Positions 11,944 to 23,872 of a DNA stretch of 64,000 bases are shown one piece after another; position 1 is the stretch's first letter, and each line of letters begins with the position of its first letter. The stretch is from the NCBI GenBank assembly GCA_029339505.1, contig JAQISU010000057.1:7275501-7339500 (forward strand), given 5' to 3'. The notes under the pieces were generated by a model. That model was given only the letters and a program-made list of their open reading frames with translations. It was not told the DNA's origin and did no database searches. Made by a program: the position numbers and the translations under genes. The stretch is from Unio delphinus. Lineage: Eukaryota; Mollusca; Bivalvia; Unionida; Unionidae.

Positions 11944-13109
11944 GCTTCAACCTGATTTGATTGGAAGTAAGTTTTGATGCCTCTAAACCATTCTCATGGA
12001 ACCACATTTGGATACCTGCTTGAAACATCAGCCATTTCTAACTGCTTTTCGAAGCACCACCTTTGGGGACACCCCTTTTTTAGATACTACATTCATTATG
12101 TAAACAACCATTATGTTAGATCGCATGGTCGCTGTTTAAGATCTAGTCATAATCTGCTATTTAGAGTAACTGGGTCAGATTTTCCACTCTACAAAAATGA
12201 AGGCCATGGATTTAATTCAGTAATTTCAGGAATCTTGACAAGAAGAATCACAACTATAAAAGCTTCAATAACTTAGGCAAAGATGATTTAGTGATGTACA
12301 TACACAAAGAACTGGTAAATATCAGGTATGAGAAATAGTGGCAATGGTTGGTCACACAGATTCACTGGCTTGACAGTGAACAAATTCATCTCCAGATTTT
12401 AGCGCACATACCAAAAAAAAAACTATAATGATCAGATTTCACTCTTAAATCTTTTTATACATAACAGATGTGTTAACAAAAATGCAAGATGCATAAAACT
12501 GATGTTAAACATAGCATATACTATAACTGCTATAACAGTTAAAGGGCAGTTCTAACTGGAATTCCATCATAATTAGTACATGTACTTCCAGTTCTGTACC
12601 CATGAATGTAGTTCTAGTCTATTTTTAGAACATTTTTACTCTCATTTTGGTGGTGATCGAGTTAGATTATGCATTTTTGATAGGGATTTAAAGGTAATTG
12701 TTTATTCTTGAGAATATGAGCTCAGGGAGTGGTTGTCTATCTATATTTCCTCAACAACACACAGGAAGTAATAGGACTTGGTGATGATCCAGAAGTGAAA
12801 TTTGTGTTCTGTTTATATGCTGCTCTGTTTACAGTGCAGAAACTTAAAAACGCTGGTGAACCATTGACAAGAACTTCACTGTGAAGTCATCTTCGGAGGT
12901 ATTTTAGATTAACATATGATTTGTATTGATTATCACACAGTGGAAAGGTCATTACTGAGAAATAAATGTGCAGAACATAAAGAAAAATTAATTGTGCTGT
13001 ATGTCCATGTGTATGGAGTCGGATAAGTAAGAGGCATTCTATTTATAGCACAATGCACTGTATGACACTGGTACATGTATAGTGAATTGCATGCAAAGCC
13101 ATACATTCT
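11944..13109. other. Intron, nothing recognised
   Basis: A plus-strand frame of 100 codons (11974-12276) has no family resemblance. No exon or transposon was identified. Confidence 0.4.
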
Positions 13110-13480
13110 ATGAGGTAAATGGTTAAGATGGTCACCATGGTGGCCAATTTTCATTTAAGACAACTAGGCATCATAACAGTCTTTCAATAAAAAAACCCAT
13201 GTTCACTGGATCATCCTTGTGTAGTGATAAGATTTTAAAGATGGCTGAAAATGTGACCATTTTAGACTTCAAATCACTACCATTTTCATTTAGGACCAAC
13301 TAGGCATCCTAAGTCTTTTTTGTGAAAATCCAATTGATCCGACATTAAATATACATTTAGAAGTTTCAAAAAGAAATGGCTACTGTGGCAGCCATAATGG
13401 ATGTCGGAAAAAAAAAATTTCATTCATACCTGAACTAGGCATTGGGACACATGTGTAAGGTTTCAAGGCAATCCTCATAA
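13110..13480 (+). repeat. ~145-bp satellite-like monomers, 2-3 units
   Basis: Same family and orientation as 11090-11480 and 56870-57730. AAGATGG, GCAGCCATAATGGATGTC, ACCATTTTCATTTAGGACC and AACTAGGCATC recur at roughly 115-140 bp spacing. Confidence 0.6.
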
Positions 13481-13639
13481 ACAGTTTAGGAAGAGTAGCT
13501 ATAACAGACTAGAGCTAACGGACTAGAGCATGACAGACAATAAGCCATCTCAAAAGCTCTTCCAGTCTATGACCAGCAAATCTAACAAAAACATTTTTGT
13601 CGTTTTTCTTTCATTAAGAATTTTGAGACCAAGCATTAA

Positions 13640-14445
13640 ATGGATATAACAAAAGGTCAATTCTTATCTTTGGCTACTGAGGAAAATCAAAACATACATT
13701 CCTCTTCAGTATAGGGTCATCTTTTATAAAAGTTATATTCAGCCATATCTGGACTACTGTAATGTAATTTAGGGTAATACCTCTAATTCAATCATAACAA
13801 CACTTATAACGCTCCAAAAGAGGGCTTGCCATTTAATTCTAGATCAATATATAGACAATTTTCAGGATGCAATGAATAGTATAAAGGTTTTAACAATACA
13901 TGAAAGAATATCTAAGCAATATGTTTCACCAAAGAGATGCTGATGGTACTCCAAATTTAAGGTCCATAAGAAGAAAAAATAACATTATACCAAGGCCAAA
14001 GAAGGAATTGTTTAAAAAAAGTTTTCAATATACTGGTCCAGTAGTATGGAACAACATTCCCAGCGACATAAGGCAGGCTCTTAGCATTTCTTTGTATCAT
14101 AATCAATGTCTTAAATGGATGAAATCTTTAGAAAATTGAACAGTGCTAGTATCCAAAAAAATACTGCCTGCTTTTCTGTAATTTTGCATCATTTTCAAAG
14201 CTGAATGTTTAAACACAGAATGATATTTTATGTTTTTTTATATGTTTATGTTTTACAGATGCCTCACAGTGCATGTGTTCCAGGCTTGATACTTTGAATT
14301 TTAAATTCCCTAATTATTTAGTGTCAAGCCAGACTCTTCATATCATGTTGTATATACTGTACATACCAGATAGAATGTCTCAAGGTAGTTTAGTTAGTTC
14401 TGTAACTAATTGAGTTACCTTCTCTAAATAAAGTCTTTATTAATA
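13640..14445 (+). pseudogene. LINE reverse transcriptase C-terminal fragment and 3' end
   Basis: Plus-strand translation in pieces shows the tail of a CR1/jockey-type ORF2. A segment reading YIQPYLDYCNVI and LQKRACHLILD (about 13730-13850) is followed, after a frame change, by 13900-14139. That part reads NLRSIRRKNNIIPRPKK, then SFQYTGPVVWNNIPSDIR, the typical end of such proteins. At least one in-frame stop and one frameshift are present. A 300-bp untranslated tail ends in TAAATAAAG..TTAATAAA near 14445. A second, opposite-strand copy of the same family lies at 15600-16995. The LINE class is inferred; finer classification is uncertain. Confidence 0.75.
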
Positions 14446-14764
14446 AACAACTTATATATCCCTCACTTTACGCTCCAACTATCTCCCTTTGCCTTTTCTA
14501 TCCAAAGAGTGAAATCACTTGTGTTGCCATGCCACTAGTTTGTAACCTGCAAATCATAACTGGCATGAAAATTTTATAAATAACATTCAGTGCTAGATAA
14601 ATCACTCTACAGCAGACTAACCAGTGGAGTTAATCATAGCACACACTAGAAGATATTGATTTCTACCAAGCTGACACAAAAAACATGCTTAATTTCATCA
14701 AAATCTGTGATGGATGGACTGATGGAAAAATCTCAGCTTCCATATACACAAAAGCAAACCATAT
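14446..14764. other. Intron, nothing recognised
   Basis: Spacer between the LINE tail and a SINE fragment. No feature was seen. Confidence 0.4.
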
Positions 14765-14880
14765 GTTGGTGATTCTTACTCAGGTTTCCCTGGGTTCTTC
14801 CTCCACTGGTCATACTGGCCAGCATGTACAGCCTATCTTGCACTGAGAAATGGCATTAAACCGCAAACACCACCACCTCA
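14765..14880 (+). mobile_element. SINE-L fragment, 3' half
   Basis: CCCTGGGTTCTTCCTCCACT through ATGGCATTAAACC matches, in reverse complement, the core and tail of the SINEs at 36801-37016 and 60090-60324. The tRNA-like head is missing. Confidence 0.5.
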
Positions 14881-14993
14881 TAATAGTGTTGTATGTAAAA
14901 TATGACCAAATGAACACTGAAAGATATAGAATGTCTCCCTGACATGGTCATATTTTCTTTGGCAGTTATGGTAATGTAAACACAGCTAATTAA

Positions 14994-15412
14994 CACATTA
15001 ACCCTTGGTGCAGCATTTACGGGGCAGGAGGTAGTAGCCAACTGTCAAGCTCTGTTACTAAGCATCAAGGTTATGTGTGATACACTAAAGTGGGTGGTAT
15101 TATATAAAGGTAGACAGATTTAGCTCTACAATGATACCAAATAATCTGGACATTTTAAGGGGTTTTTCACCAAAAATTTGCCTGTGGTCGGAATCCAATT
15201 TTGTGTCCAGATTATTTACTTTTTGGCCTCAGATCTATTCAAGCTAAATAACCAATGGAAAACATTGTTTTTAACACAACTAGGCATTAGGCTAATGGAA
15301 AATTGCTTAGAAGTCTATGTACATGTATTAGGATGTATTCAGAAATAGTCCACAAAATGTCATTCCTACTCATTTCATGCGAAAACAACAAAAACCTCCA
15401 TAGGTTAATGTG
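14994..15412 (-). mobile_element. TTAA-MITE copy 2 (419 bp, internally deleted)
   Basis: Flanked on both sides by TTAA (14990-14993 and 15413-15416), with terminal CACATTAACCC and GGTTAATGTG. Opposite in orientation to copy 1: the GGAGGTTTTTG end lies at the right. It lacks about 200 bp of interior, including most of the dyad region. Confidence 0.8.
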
Positions 15413-15599
15413 TTAAGACCGGCTAGTGACCAGCCTGTCTTTAGTTGGTTACACAATAACACTAGTGATTTTGTGCTGATTCTTTCTGATCATGATGATT
15501 TTTTCTGAAAATTGACCCACATCAAATCTTTGATTTGGGGTACCAGTAGAGTCTCTTTCCTGGAAATCAGTACATCATTTTTCTATGATTTTATCCATC

Positions 15600-16995
15600 T
15601 AATACACCTATTGCGGAAGAAGAGATGCTTGGAGCTGATTTAATTTCATGTGGAAAGTCGTTCCAAACTTGCATGCCTGAAAATTGAAATGTTTTTTAAC
15701 AACTCCTTTTCTGGCTGGGGTACTTTGATATTTTTCCTGTTTAATGATCTTGGATTTGAGGAATTAGTAGATTCTCTTTTCTGGAAGATGTGTTAAGGTA
15801 AGTAGAGGCAGAGTTTGTAAACACCTTGTACATAATTTTGGCAAAAATATTCCTTAATGTACATGTATTAGTTATACTCTGATTGTATGCAATGCAGTTA
15901 AAGTTTATGTTTGCTGATCAATGACTAATTTGCATGCCCTATTCTAGAGTTTGGTCATTTTTCTCATACCTATAGCAGTTGTATTCCCCCAAACCATATT
16001 ATAGTACTCAAGATGGAACTGAACATGACTTTTGTAATAAGTAACTCTATAATGTAATGGAATGAAGGCAATGATTTACTTTTAGGAGCCAAAGATAAGT
16101 GTTATTTTCTCTGAAATATAATTGATACAAGACCAATGCTGGTTATTATTTACAAATATTCCAAGAATTTTATTGAATGTGATTTACAGATCAGTGTTAT
16201 TATAGAGAACATGCAGCTTATCAGTTTGCAATCTTGCTCTTTTCCGCCGTGGAGTTATCAAAAAGACTTTTGTCCATATTGAGGATAATAGTCATACCAT
16301 TTTTCATTTGCAACATGATGGAAGCCTGCAAAGAGCAGTCTGAAGGTTTTTTTTTAAAAAAAAAAATCAACTTCAGCTTGGTTGCTTGAGCATCAAAGTA
16401 ATGGCATCAGCATACATGTTAGTTTTAGAGATGGGTCATTTATGAACAGAACAAATAATAATGGCCAAAAGATGAAACCTTGTGGCACTCCACAACTTTT
16501 CATTTTAATTTCTGATGGGGGGGTGTCCATTTAATGATACTTGTTGAGGCATATTGGTTTGAGTAGGATGTGAAACACTTAAGAGTGTCTTTACTACATT
16601 AAATTGTTTTTAACTTTTCAAGAAGAATTTCATAATCCACTAGGTCAAAAGCCTTTCAGAAATCAATCATTACAGTACCAACAAACTTTCCTTCATCTAA
16701 GACTTTTAGCCACCTGTCAGCCATAAAGATAAGTGCAGTTTCACAGGAATGATCTTTTTGAAAGCCAGATTGATTCTCATGAAGTAGATTATGATCATTG
16801 AGATAGTTCAAGAAAGAACTTACAACCTGTTTTTCTAGTAACTTCGAAAGAGATGGAAGAACATATCTGTCTCTAGTTATTTACTCCCACTTTTGATCCA
16901 GCTTTATGTAGTGGTGTTACTTCGGCAGTTTACCAAGATTGGGGAAATTGACTGGTCCTCAAACTGAGACTACACAGAAAGGTAATACTATCAGA
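15600..16995 (-). pseudogene. LINE reverse transcriptase, decayed (minus strand)
   Basis: Reading the minus strand downward from 16995, collinear reverse transcriptase blocks appear in changing frames. They are VTPLHKAGSK, then LPSLSKLLEKQV, LHENQSGFQKDHSCETAL, KAFDLVDYEILLEKL (with a stop in place of the residue before KAF), and GVPQGFIFWPLLFVLFIND. After these come a KxLGIF block near 16150, a YYNMVWGNTT block near 15990 and a LRSLNRKN tail near 15760. These are motifs of CR1/jockey-type non-LTR elements, in correct order. Many stops and shifts show it is dead. It converges on the related plus-strand fragment at 13640-14445. Confidence 0.8.
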
Positions 16996-16999
16996 TATA

Positions 17000-18263
17000 G
17001 CTGCCTTAAGAAGACCTATCATATAAAGTCATGCAGATTTAGAAACATCCATGTTTTTCTTGAAATTCAAATCAAACTTGGATCTTCTGGGAATTTCAAA
17101 TTTAGTATCATTTGGAAGATTTGTGGAACAACAACTTTTAAGTTCTGAATGATCAGTCTAACTTAAGTAATCTTGGAGGCAATGCTTACAAAAACTTAAT
17201 TGAAAATATCTGCAATGTCATATAGACGTGCATTTGCCTCTGTCAAAGTTTCTACTTAAATTCATGCATTAAACTTCTATAATAAAAAAAAGACCCCCCA
17301 AAAAAGAATACAAGAATGAAACAACTATACCAACTATGAACAATGGTCACTTGAATCAATAAAACTATAATTGCCAGAATGAACACAAATAAAAAAAAAC
17401 CTGTCAAGATTAATTCCATACAGTGTTTTCATCCGAGAGCTCAACATCAAACAGAGCAAACACAACCCGAGAGCTCAACATCAAACAGAGGAAACACAAC
17501 CCGAGAATATCATAACTAGTGGCAACTGAAATATCTCTACATGATCTTTTACACAAACCAGTCCAGAGACTTACACTATTATTTGGTTCTGTCAGCTATG
17601 GCTCCATCACAAGAAAAGTTCAAAGAGATCAGACCTAACTAGAATGAGTATCTGTTAAACTTGAAATGAGCTGCAACATGGAATTTTCCATTTTGAATCC
17701 TCCTCTCTTTGAATGTAAGTGTACTCTCATTGTCTAGCAGCACTTTTATTTTAATAAATACCCATGTTTTCTGAATTACATTTCTTTTCAAACTGATGAA
17801 TCATTCATTAAATGACATTTGTGTATTTGTATAAATTCGGTTTCTTTTGTCAATTAATTCAAATTCAAAATAAATTAAATATTCCGTGCCATGACTTTAA
17901 CTTCAAAAATATGTAACTAACAGCCACCATGGACTTTATATTGCAAGCTCTGCAACTCGGCTGGCTACTACAAGCTCTGAATGCTTTTTCTGCCTTCATT
18001 TTAAGTGGATATTTGTAAACATCTTGCAGTTTTTATCACCTCCAGTGATTTGGCCCACTGCTGTTATCAGCACGGACATAAATGAACGTTAACTAAAGAA
18101 TAGTTAGCATTTTATTTTGTTCAACACAAAAAGTGCATCCAGGATAGTCCATTGGGTCAAGATTTTGGGGGATACAGGATACCAATATGGGGAAACCTGG
18201 GATCCCATACACTGTGATAATACTGAACATCTATGCATTATGAAGATTATTCACATATGCACA
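17000..18263. other. Intron with one short tandem duplication
   Basis: The only structure seen is two 34-bp units at 17433-17466 and 17467-17500, each starting CCGAGAGCTCAACATCAAAC. The rest is AT-rich with no recognised feature. Confidence 0.5.
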
Positions 18264-18465
<202 letters not shown>

Positions 18466-19433
18466 CTAACTGATCCCACTTATTTCAGTCTGTCTGGAAT
18501 GAGCAGCAATCGGAAAAATGCATACATAAATGTGCACTGAAACAACAAAAAATACCTTATTTGTTTGTTTTTCAAAAATGGTAAAAAGAATAAATGACAT
18601 ATTCAAGAGAAATACTTATTCAAAGATGTAACTGAAATATCAAATAGATGAGTTCTTTCTGATCATTACAAATTTACCTGTGGAAAAAAATACAGGAAGG
18701 GGGAGGGGCCTTTCTATCTTATATTGTCTCAATTTTTGTTGGGTCCTTAAATTCATGGTTCAGAACAAGCATGATATCCACGAATATTGGTATCCCATGA
18801 AAAATGTGAAGCCACAGTAGCATATATTTGCATCATTGCTACTGTCTGCACTTTTACAGCTCCATCAAATGTGTGAATGTATTAGAGTTCCCATACTCTG
18901 TGCCATATTTTAGTGCTTTTATGAATGAGGAAACTTTACCTTGGCTAATTACAGTGCATATTATATCAAACAAATGTAAAATTTTATAGATATAAAAAGG
19001 TAGAGTCACAGTCACCAATTACATAGTTGGGGTACCAAAAACAATTACATTTCTATAAATAGTAAAATTCATGCATCTAAAGCATTGAGATCAGGTACAC
19101 ATTAAATGCCATACAAACTCCCATAGAGAAATTGCAACAGAAGATTTGAATCCACATAGACACAAAGGAATCTATCTTAGGGGACAATAACCCCTAAAAC
19201 ACTGCATTTTTGCATCAGCGAAAATGCCTGCTTTTAAATGGCTCCTTCAGGTGCCACAAAAATGCCATGCTTAAAAAAATCTGATGCTGACGAGACAGGG
19301 CTTGTCATTATCACTCAGAAATTAAACCAATTCTTGAAAGACCACTGCTATTTGAGACCACCTGTCTTGAGACCATATTTTCAATGCACTAATTTTTTAT
19401 TAATATAGCATTGTGACCTGTTATGGGAGATAC
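18466..19433. other. Intron, nothing recognised
   Basis: No exon, transposon end or coding similarity was seen before the hairpin next to the LINE 3' end. Confidence 0.4.
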
Positions 19434-19483
19434 CTGTCTTGAGAGACCATTGTGTTTTACCAAAAGGTGGTCTTTCAAGACAG
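19434..19483. repeat. Short inverted repeat next to LINE 3' end
   Basis: CTGTCTTGAGAGACCA (19434-19449) pairs with TGGTCTTTCAAGACAG (19468-19483) at 15 of 16 positions across an 18-base spacer. A further partial copy, CCTGTCTTGAGACC, lies near 19362. Confidence 0.7.
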
Positions 19484-19494
19484 ATTCTACTAAA

Positions 19495-20976
19495 TTACAT
19501 TTTAGATCTTCTTCTTGGTAGTCTCTCGAGTCGAGGAAGACAAGTTGTGCACTCTCCTTCAACGGTGGACGCGCATCCGAATTCCGATACACACATGCGA
19601 TTGCAGGTGAGGCATGGGACACCGGTGGTTGTTGGTATCTGGGATACATTTCTGTGGCGTCTCTCACAGGTTGCAGCAAGACACTGGCGACGGTCAGCCT
19701 CAAAAGTGGAACAGGCTTTTCTGGTCAGGGATCGCCAATGCTTTCTGTCTGAGGCAGCGAGCTCGAGCTGGCGTGGATGAAGGTCTGCCCACTTGATGTT
19801 TGTCTTGAGGTTGTCTTTGTACCTCTTGTGAGGGCGGCCTTGGTTTCGGTTCCCCAGGGATAGCTTGCCATAGAACAACTGCTTTGGGATTCTGCTTTGA
19901 TCCATGCGGATGACATGGCCAGTCCATCGATGCTGGGCTTGGATTATTTTGGCTTCGATGCTTATTGTGTTGGCTCTATCAAGGACTTCCAGATTCCAGG
20001 TGATTCGGTCCTGCCACTTGATCCGCATGATGGATCTCAGGGAGCACTGGTGGAATTGTTCTAACTGACTGATGTGCCTTCTGTAGAGTGTCCACGTTTC
20101 ACAGCCATATAATATAGACGTGAGGACAACTGCGTTGTACACCTTCAGCTTTGTTGACAGACGTATGTCCTTGTGCTGCAAGACCTTGGTTCGGAGTCGT
20201 CCTAGTGCTTGACTGGCTTTTTGGGTCCTCGCAATGATCTCTTTGTCCAGAGAGCCATCACTAGATATTGTGCTGCCAAGGTATTTGAAACTGTCCACAT
20301 TCTTCAGCTGCGTGTCACCAATGGTGATACAGGGTTGCGAATGGACAGTGTTTGGGGCAGGCTGGAAGATGACTTCTGTCTTTCCTAGACTAATTGTGAG
20401 TCCAAATAGGTTGGAGGCTTCAGAGAATCTGTCCACGATTGCTTGTAGGTGAGTCTCTTCATGGGCTATGAGGGCGCAGTCATCTGCAAAGAGTGCATCA
20501 ATGATGAGTCTTTCTAGTATCTTGGTTTTTGCAGCTAGGCGAAGGAGATCAAACACTGATCCATCCAGGCGATACCTAATGTAGATGCCAGTGTCAATGT
20601 CCCGTATGGCATGGAGTAGTACCTGTGTGAAGAAGAGGTTGAAGAGTACTGGAGCAAGTACACAACCCTGTTTGACACCATTAGATATGGGAAATTTCTC
20701 TGAGGGTTCACTGTCTGAGAGAATCTCTCCATTCATGTCAATGTGGAGGAGCCGGATGAGGTTGGTAAACTTCCGAGGACAGCCAAGTTTCTTGAGTACT
20801 ACCCACAGTGCATCTCTGTTGACTGTATCAAAAGCCTTTGTCAGATCCACGAAGACAGCATAAAGATTCATGTTCTGCTCAAGGCACTTCTCTTGGACTT
20901 GTCTCACTGCGAAGATCATGTCAACGGTGCTGCGGTCTGGGCGAAAACCACACTGAGACTCGGGGAGGTTCTTAGG
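19495..20976 (-). CDS. LINE ORF2 reverse transcriptase, 5'-truncated
   Basis: Open minus-strand frame of about 494 codons with no internal stop. From the first Met at 20919, VFVDLTKAFD (catalytic Asp about 25), GVKQGCVLAP (81-90) and ALFADDCALIA (FADD at 144-147) are the polymerase motifs of a non-LTR retrotransposon. KLKVYNAVVLTSILYGCETW and a GHVIRM block follow, and the C-terminus has a Cys-rich finger-like region. The frame continues upstream of that Met with ESQCGFRPDRSTVD, so the Met is not the true start. Similarity stops near 20970, just before a stop codon at 20977-20979 and the minisatellite. The endonuclease and the first part of the polymerase are missing, which is typical 5' truncation. 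The intact frame suggests a fairly recent insertion. Confidence 0.9.
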   Translation of the reverse strand, partial: PKNLPESQCGFRPDRSTVDMIFAVRQVQEKCLEQNMNLYAVFVDLTKAFDTVNRDALWVVLKKLGCPRKFTNLIRLLHIDMNGEILSDSEPSEKFPISNGVKQGCVLAPVLFNLFFTQVLLHAIRDIDTGIYIRYRLDGSVFDLLRLAAKTKILERLIIDALFADDCALIAHEETHLQAIVDRFSEASNLFGLTISLGKTEVIFQPAPNTVHSQPCITIGDTQLKNVDSFKYLGSTISSDGSLDKEIIARTQKASQALGRLRTKVLQHKDIRLSTKLKVYNAVVLTSILYGCETWTLYRRHISQLEQFHQCSLRSIMRIKWQDRITWNLEVLDRANTISIEAKIIQAQHRWTGHVIRMDQSRIPKQLFYGKLSLGNRNQGRPHKRYKDNLKTNIKWADLHPRQLELAASDRKHWRSLTRKACSTFEADRRQCLAATCERRHRNVSQIPTTTGVPCLTCNRMCVSEFGCASTVEGECTTCLPRLERLPRRRSKM

Positions 20977-20989
20977 TTAGTGTCAGAAA

Positions 20990-21770
20990 AAACATTTTAG
21001 ATACAGTGTATATAATGCACTATATTACTTTTTAGATACAGTGTGTATATAATGTACTATATTTTTAGATACAGTGTTTATACTGTACTATATTACTTTT
21101 TAGACAGTGTATATAATGTATTATATTACGTTTTAGATACAGTGTATATAATGCACTATATTACTTTTTAGCTGCAGTGTGTATATAATGTACTATATTA
21201 CTTTTTAGATACAGTTTATAATGCACTATATTACTTTTTAGATAGTGTATATAATGTACTATATTATTTATTAGATACAGTGTATATAATGCACTATATT
21301 ACTTTTTAAATACAGTGTATATACTTTTTAGATACAGTGTATATAATGCACTTTATTACTTTTTAGATAGTGTGTATATAATGTACTATATTACTTTTTA
21401 GATAGTATATAATGTACTATATTACTTTTTAGATACAGTGTTTATAATGTACTATATTACTTTTTAGATAGTGTTTATAATGTACTATATTACTTTTTAG
21501 ATAGTGTGTATATAATGCACTTTATTACTTTTTAGATAGTGTGTATATAATGTACTATATTACTTTTTAGATAGTATATAATGTACTATATTACTTTTTA
21601 GATACAGTGTTTATAATGTACTATATTACTTTTTAGATAGTGTATATAATGTACTATATTACTTTTTAGATAGTGTTTATGTTGTACTATATTACTTTTT
21701 TGAGACAGTGTATATAATGTACTATATTAAAAAAAATTATATTGTGTATATATAATGTACTATATTAAAT
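20990..21770 (+). repeat. ~35-bp minisatellite, about 22 units
   Basis: Consensus about TTTTTAGATACAGTGTATAT plus AATGTACTATATTAC. Many units lack ACA (TTTTTAGATAGTG), giving 32-37 bp variants. It starts within about 20 bases of the truncated end of the LINE at 19495-20976. Confidence 0.9.
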
Positions 21771-22942
21771 TTTTGGAAATGGCATGTCGATTTATTTTAC
21801 ATATGGTGTGCAACAATGTACTATATTACATTTCAGATGTGTGGATAATATTTGTTTGCAAAGCTATCAGTTTGTGATTCATAACATGGTGCTGTAAATG
21901 GTTGTATATGGATATTATAACCTTGTTTGCTAACAGTCAATAAGCTGTCATTACAGTGTACTCTTTGAATTCAGTTTATTTTATTCCAACTGATTTCATC
22001 ATAATTCTTTTCAAATAAATCATGTTATGTATTGATAACTGATGTTGTACTGATCATATCTGGCTTTGTATTTAATTATTTCGATAAAAATCTTTAAAAA
22101 GTTGGTGCTATACTTAAAACTATTTCCACCCAAAAATTCCAATAGATAATCAATACAGGTGTTGTCATTTCATTAAAGGCAACATGATAACATTGACGTC
22201 TGTTTTTTATATTATGTGTCTGCGATGCTTTTTTGTGCAGAGACAATAAACATGTTTACTGTAATTTAATCAGTGCTCCCACATTTGCTGCTCGCTATTG
22301 ATCTTATTTTTCATCACATATTAAAGCCTAGTTAAATTCCTTAAGGCAGCTGACATGACTGTTAATTTACCACAGGGAAATGGAAAAGGAGGGATCTCCT
22401 TATATTTATGCACATTTAAATCAGTATAGTCAGTGTTTGCAATAAATAATACCTTAAATGCATTGCAGTTCATAGTAGCTTTTGAGCAATAAAATTAAAA
22501 GCAAAAATGAGCATGGAGAGCAGTAGTTCCCAAAGTGGACGGTGAGATTACGGGGGGGGGGAGGGTTACTGAGGATATCCATGGGGACAGTGGCCCAAAA
22601 GTTTTGGAACTTATGTCGAGTATGAAATATTACATATATATTTTGAAAAATATTCTCTCAGACTTGCATGCAATTGTTAAGCCTTGTTCTATTAACTGAG
22701 ATTCCCATATGATCTTTTCTATTTTTTGACAGTATTACACATTTTAACAGCCTATGTCAAGTGATTGCGGGGTTTCTTGTGAATTTTTCAAAAAATTCAG
22801 TTGAGTGGTAAAAACATCTTAATTCTGAGTTGCTGTTGTCTCACAACTCAAATTAAAAAATGCAACTTATTTGTTGGAATTTGTATATCTCTGGATATGG
22901 TCAGTATGATATGATAAATTTTACCAATTCCTTCTTTCTTTC
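21771..22942. other. Intron, nothing recognised
   Basis: Between the minisatellite and the LTR retrotransposon. A G-rich run lies at 22552-22562. There is no other feature. Confidence 0.4.
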
Positions 22943-22946
22943 TTTA

Positions 22947-23632
22947 TATTATAGGGCTAAATCTAGTTAGTTCACTGCTAGATAAAACAGCACTTGGGAT
23001 CAGTGTTAGGCATTAGTTGTTATTCTAAGGCTAGGTGTCAAATTACAATTGCTGAGAAACTGAAACAAATAGAGCTGTATCAGTGTTAGATTATGTGTTT
23101 GTAAAGCTAATTAAAATCAATTATGGCAAGTTTGCCTTAATACTTAAACATTGTAACTAGTAACAAATTAAAAGGATATTGGTAGCTCTTTTAGTAGGTG
23201 TAAAGTGCTTAATATACAACTGAGTAGCAATAGTTTAATTCTGAATTAATTGGCTCATATAGGTGAAGTTTCCAAGTAATTTCTTATTCTAAATAATATT
23301 TTTGGATTTTCTTGCATACAGTATCAGTGAGAAAAGAGTGTGTATGGAGAGTACATTTATGGCTTTATTGTGGATTACATAATTTAGATTATATGCATTT
23401 TAATATGTAGATTATAGTTAGATAAAGTGTTTGCAATTAACACAAGCAGATCAGAATTTAGTACTAGGGAAAGGTATTTAGGGAATGCTCTCTCTGAAGT
23501 CCGTTAGGTTGGTATATATAGCCAGTTCAAATGTTGTGCAGTGAGTCAGCATTCTATTAAAACATACTACAAGAAGAAACCCTCTTGCATTTGTGACTAA
23601 TTCCCCATACACCTCAAGAGGGCGCTACAATA
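22947..23632 (+). repeat. 5' LTR (686 bp)
   Basis: Begins TATTATAG and ends CTACAATA. These ends are imperfect inverted repeats (7 of 8), replacing the usual TG..CA. TATATATA at 23513-23520 is a plausible promoter. Differences from the 3' LTR lie in four transitions, for example CTTGGGATC versus CTTGGGGTC near 22999. Confidence 0.93.
23513..23520 (+). promoter_or_regulatory. Candidate TATA box in the 5' LTR
   Basis: TATATATA lies about 110 bp before the LTR end, upstream of a TCAGCATTC start-like sequence. The same element is at 30162-30169 in the 3' LTR. Inference from position only. Confidence 0.5.
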
Positions 23633-23872
23633 GTTTGGTGGAGAATTCAAAATGGAAATATTGTGTTAAATTATATTCTAAATTTTTATTGGATTTGAGG
23701 AATTTTATTCTATTTTAGGCTGTGCTGACTCCATATGAAAGATAAGTAACAAAAACTTTTGAAAATTCATCTTTAGGACCTTTCTTTATTCTACAATTTT
23801 GATTTTTCTGATGACAATTTCTCATTAGAGATCTATATTTGCCTTGGATTTTTGTGATTCTGTTGCATCAAA
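23633..23872 (+). other. Retrotransposon leader with candidate primer-binding site
   Basis: About 240 untranslated bases before gag. TGGTGGAGAATTC begins four bases after the LTR (23636) and would be the candidate tRNA primer site, since such sites start with TGG. The primer tRNA could not be assigned by eye. Confidence 0.5.

Noticed and set aside
19389..21000. Short frames on both strands over the LINE
   Set aside because: Shadows of the single minus-strand reverse transcriptase frame.
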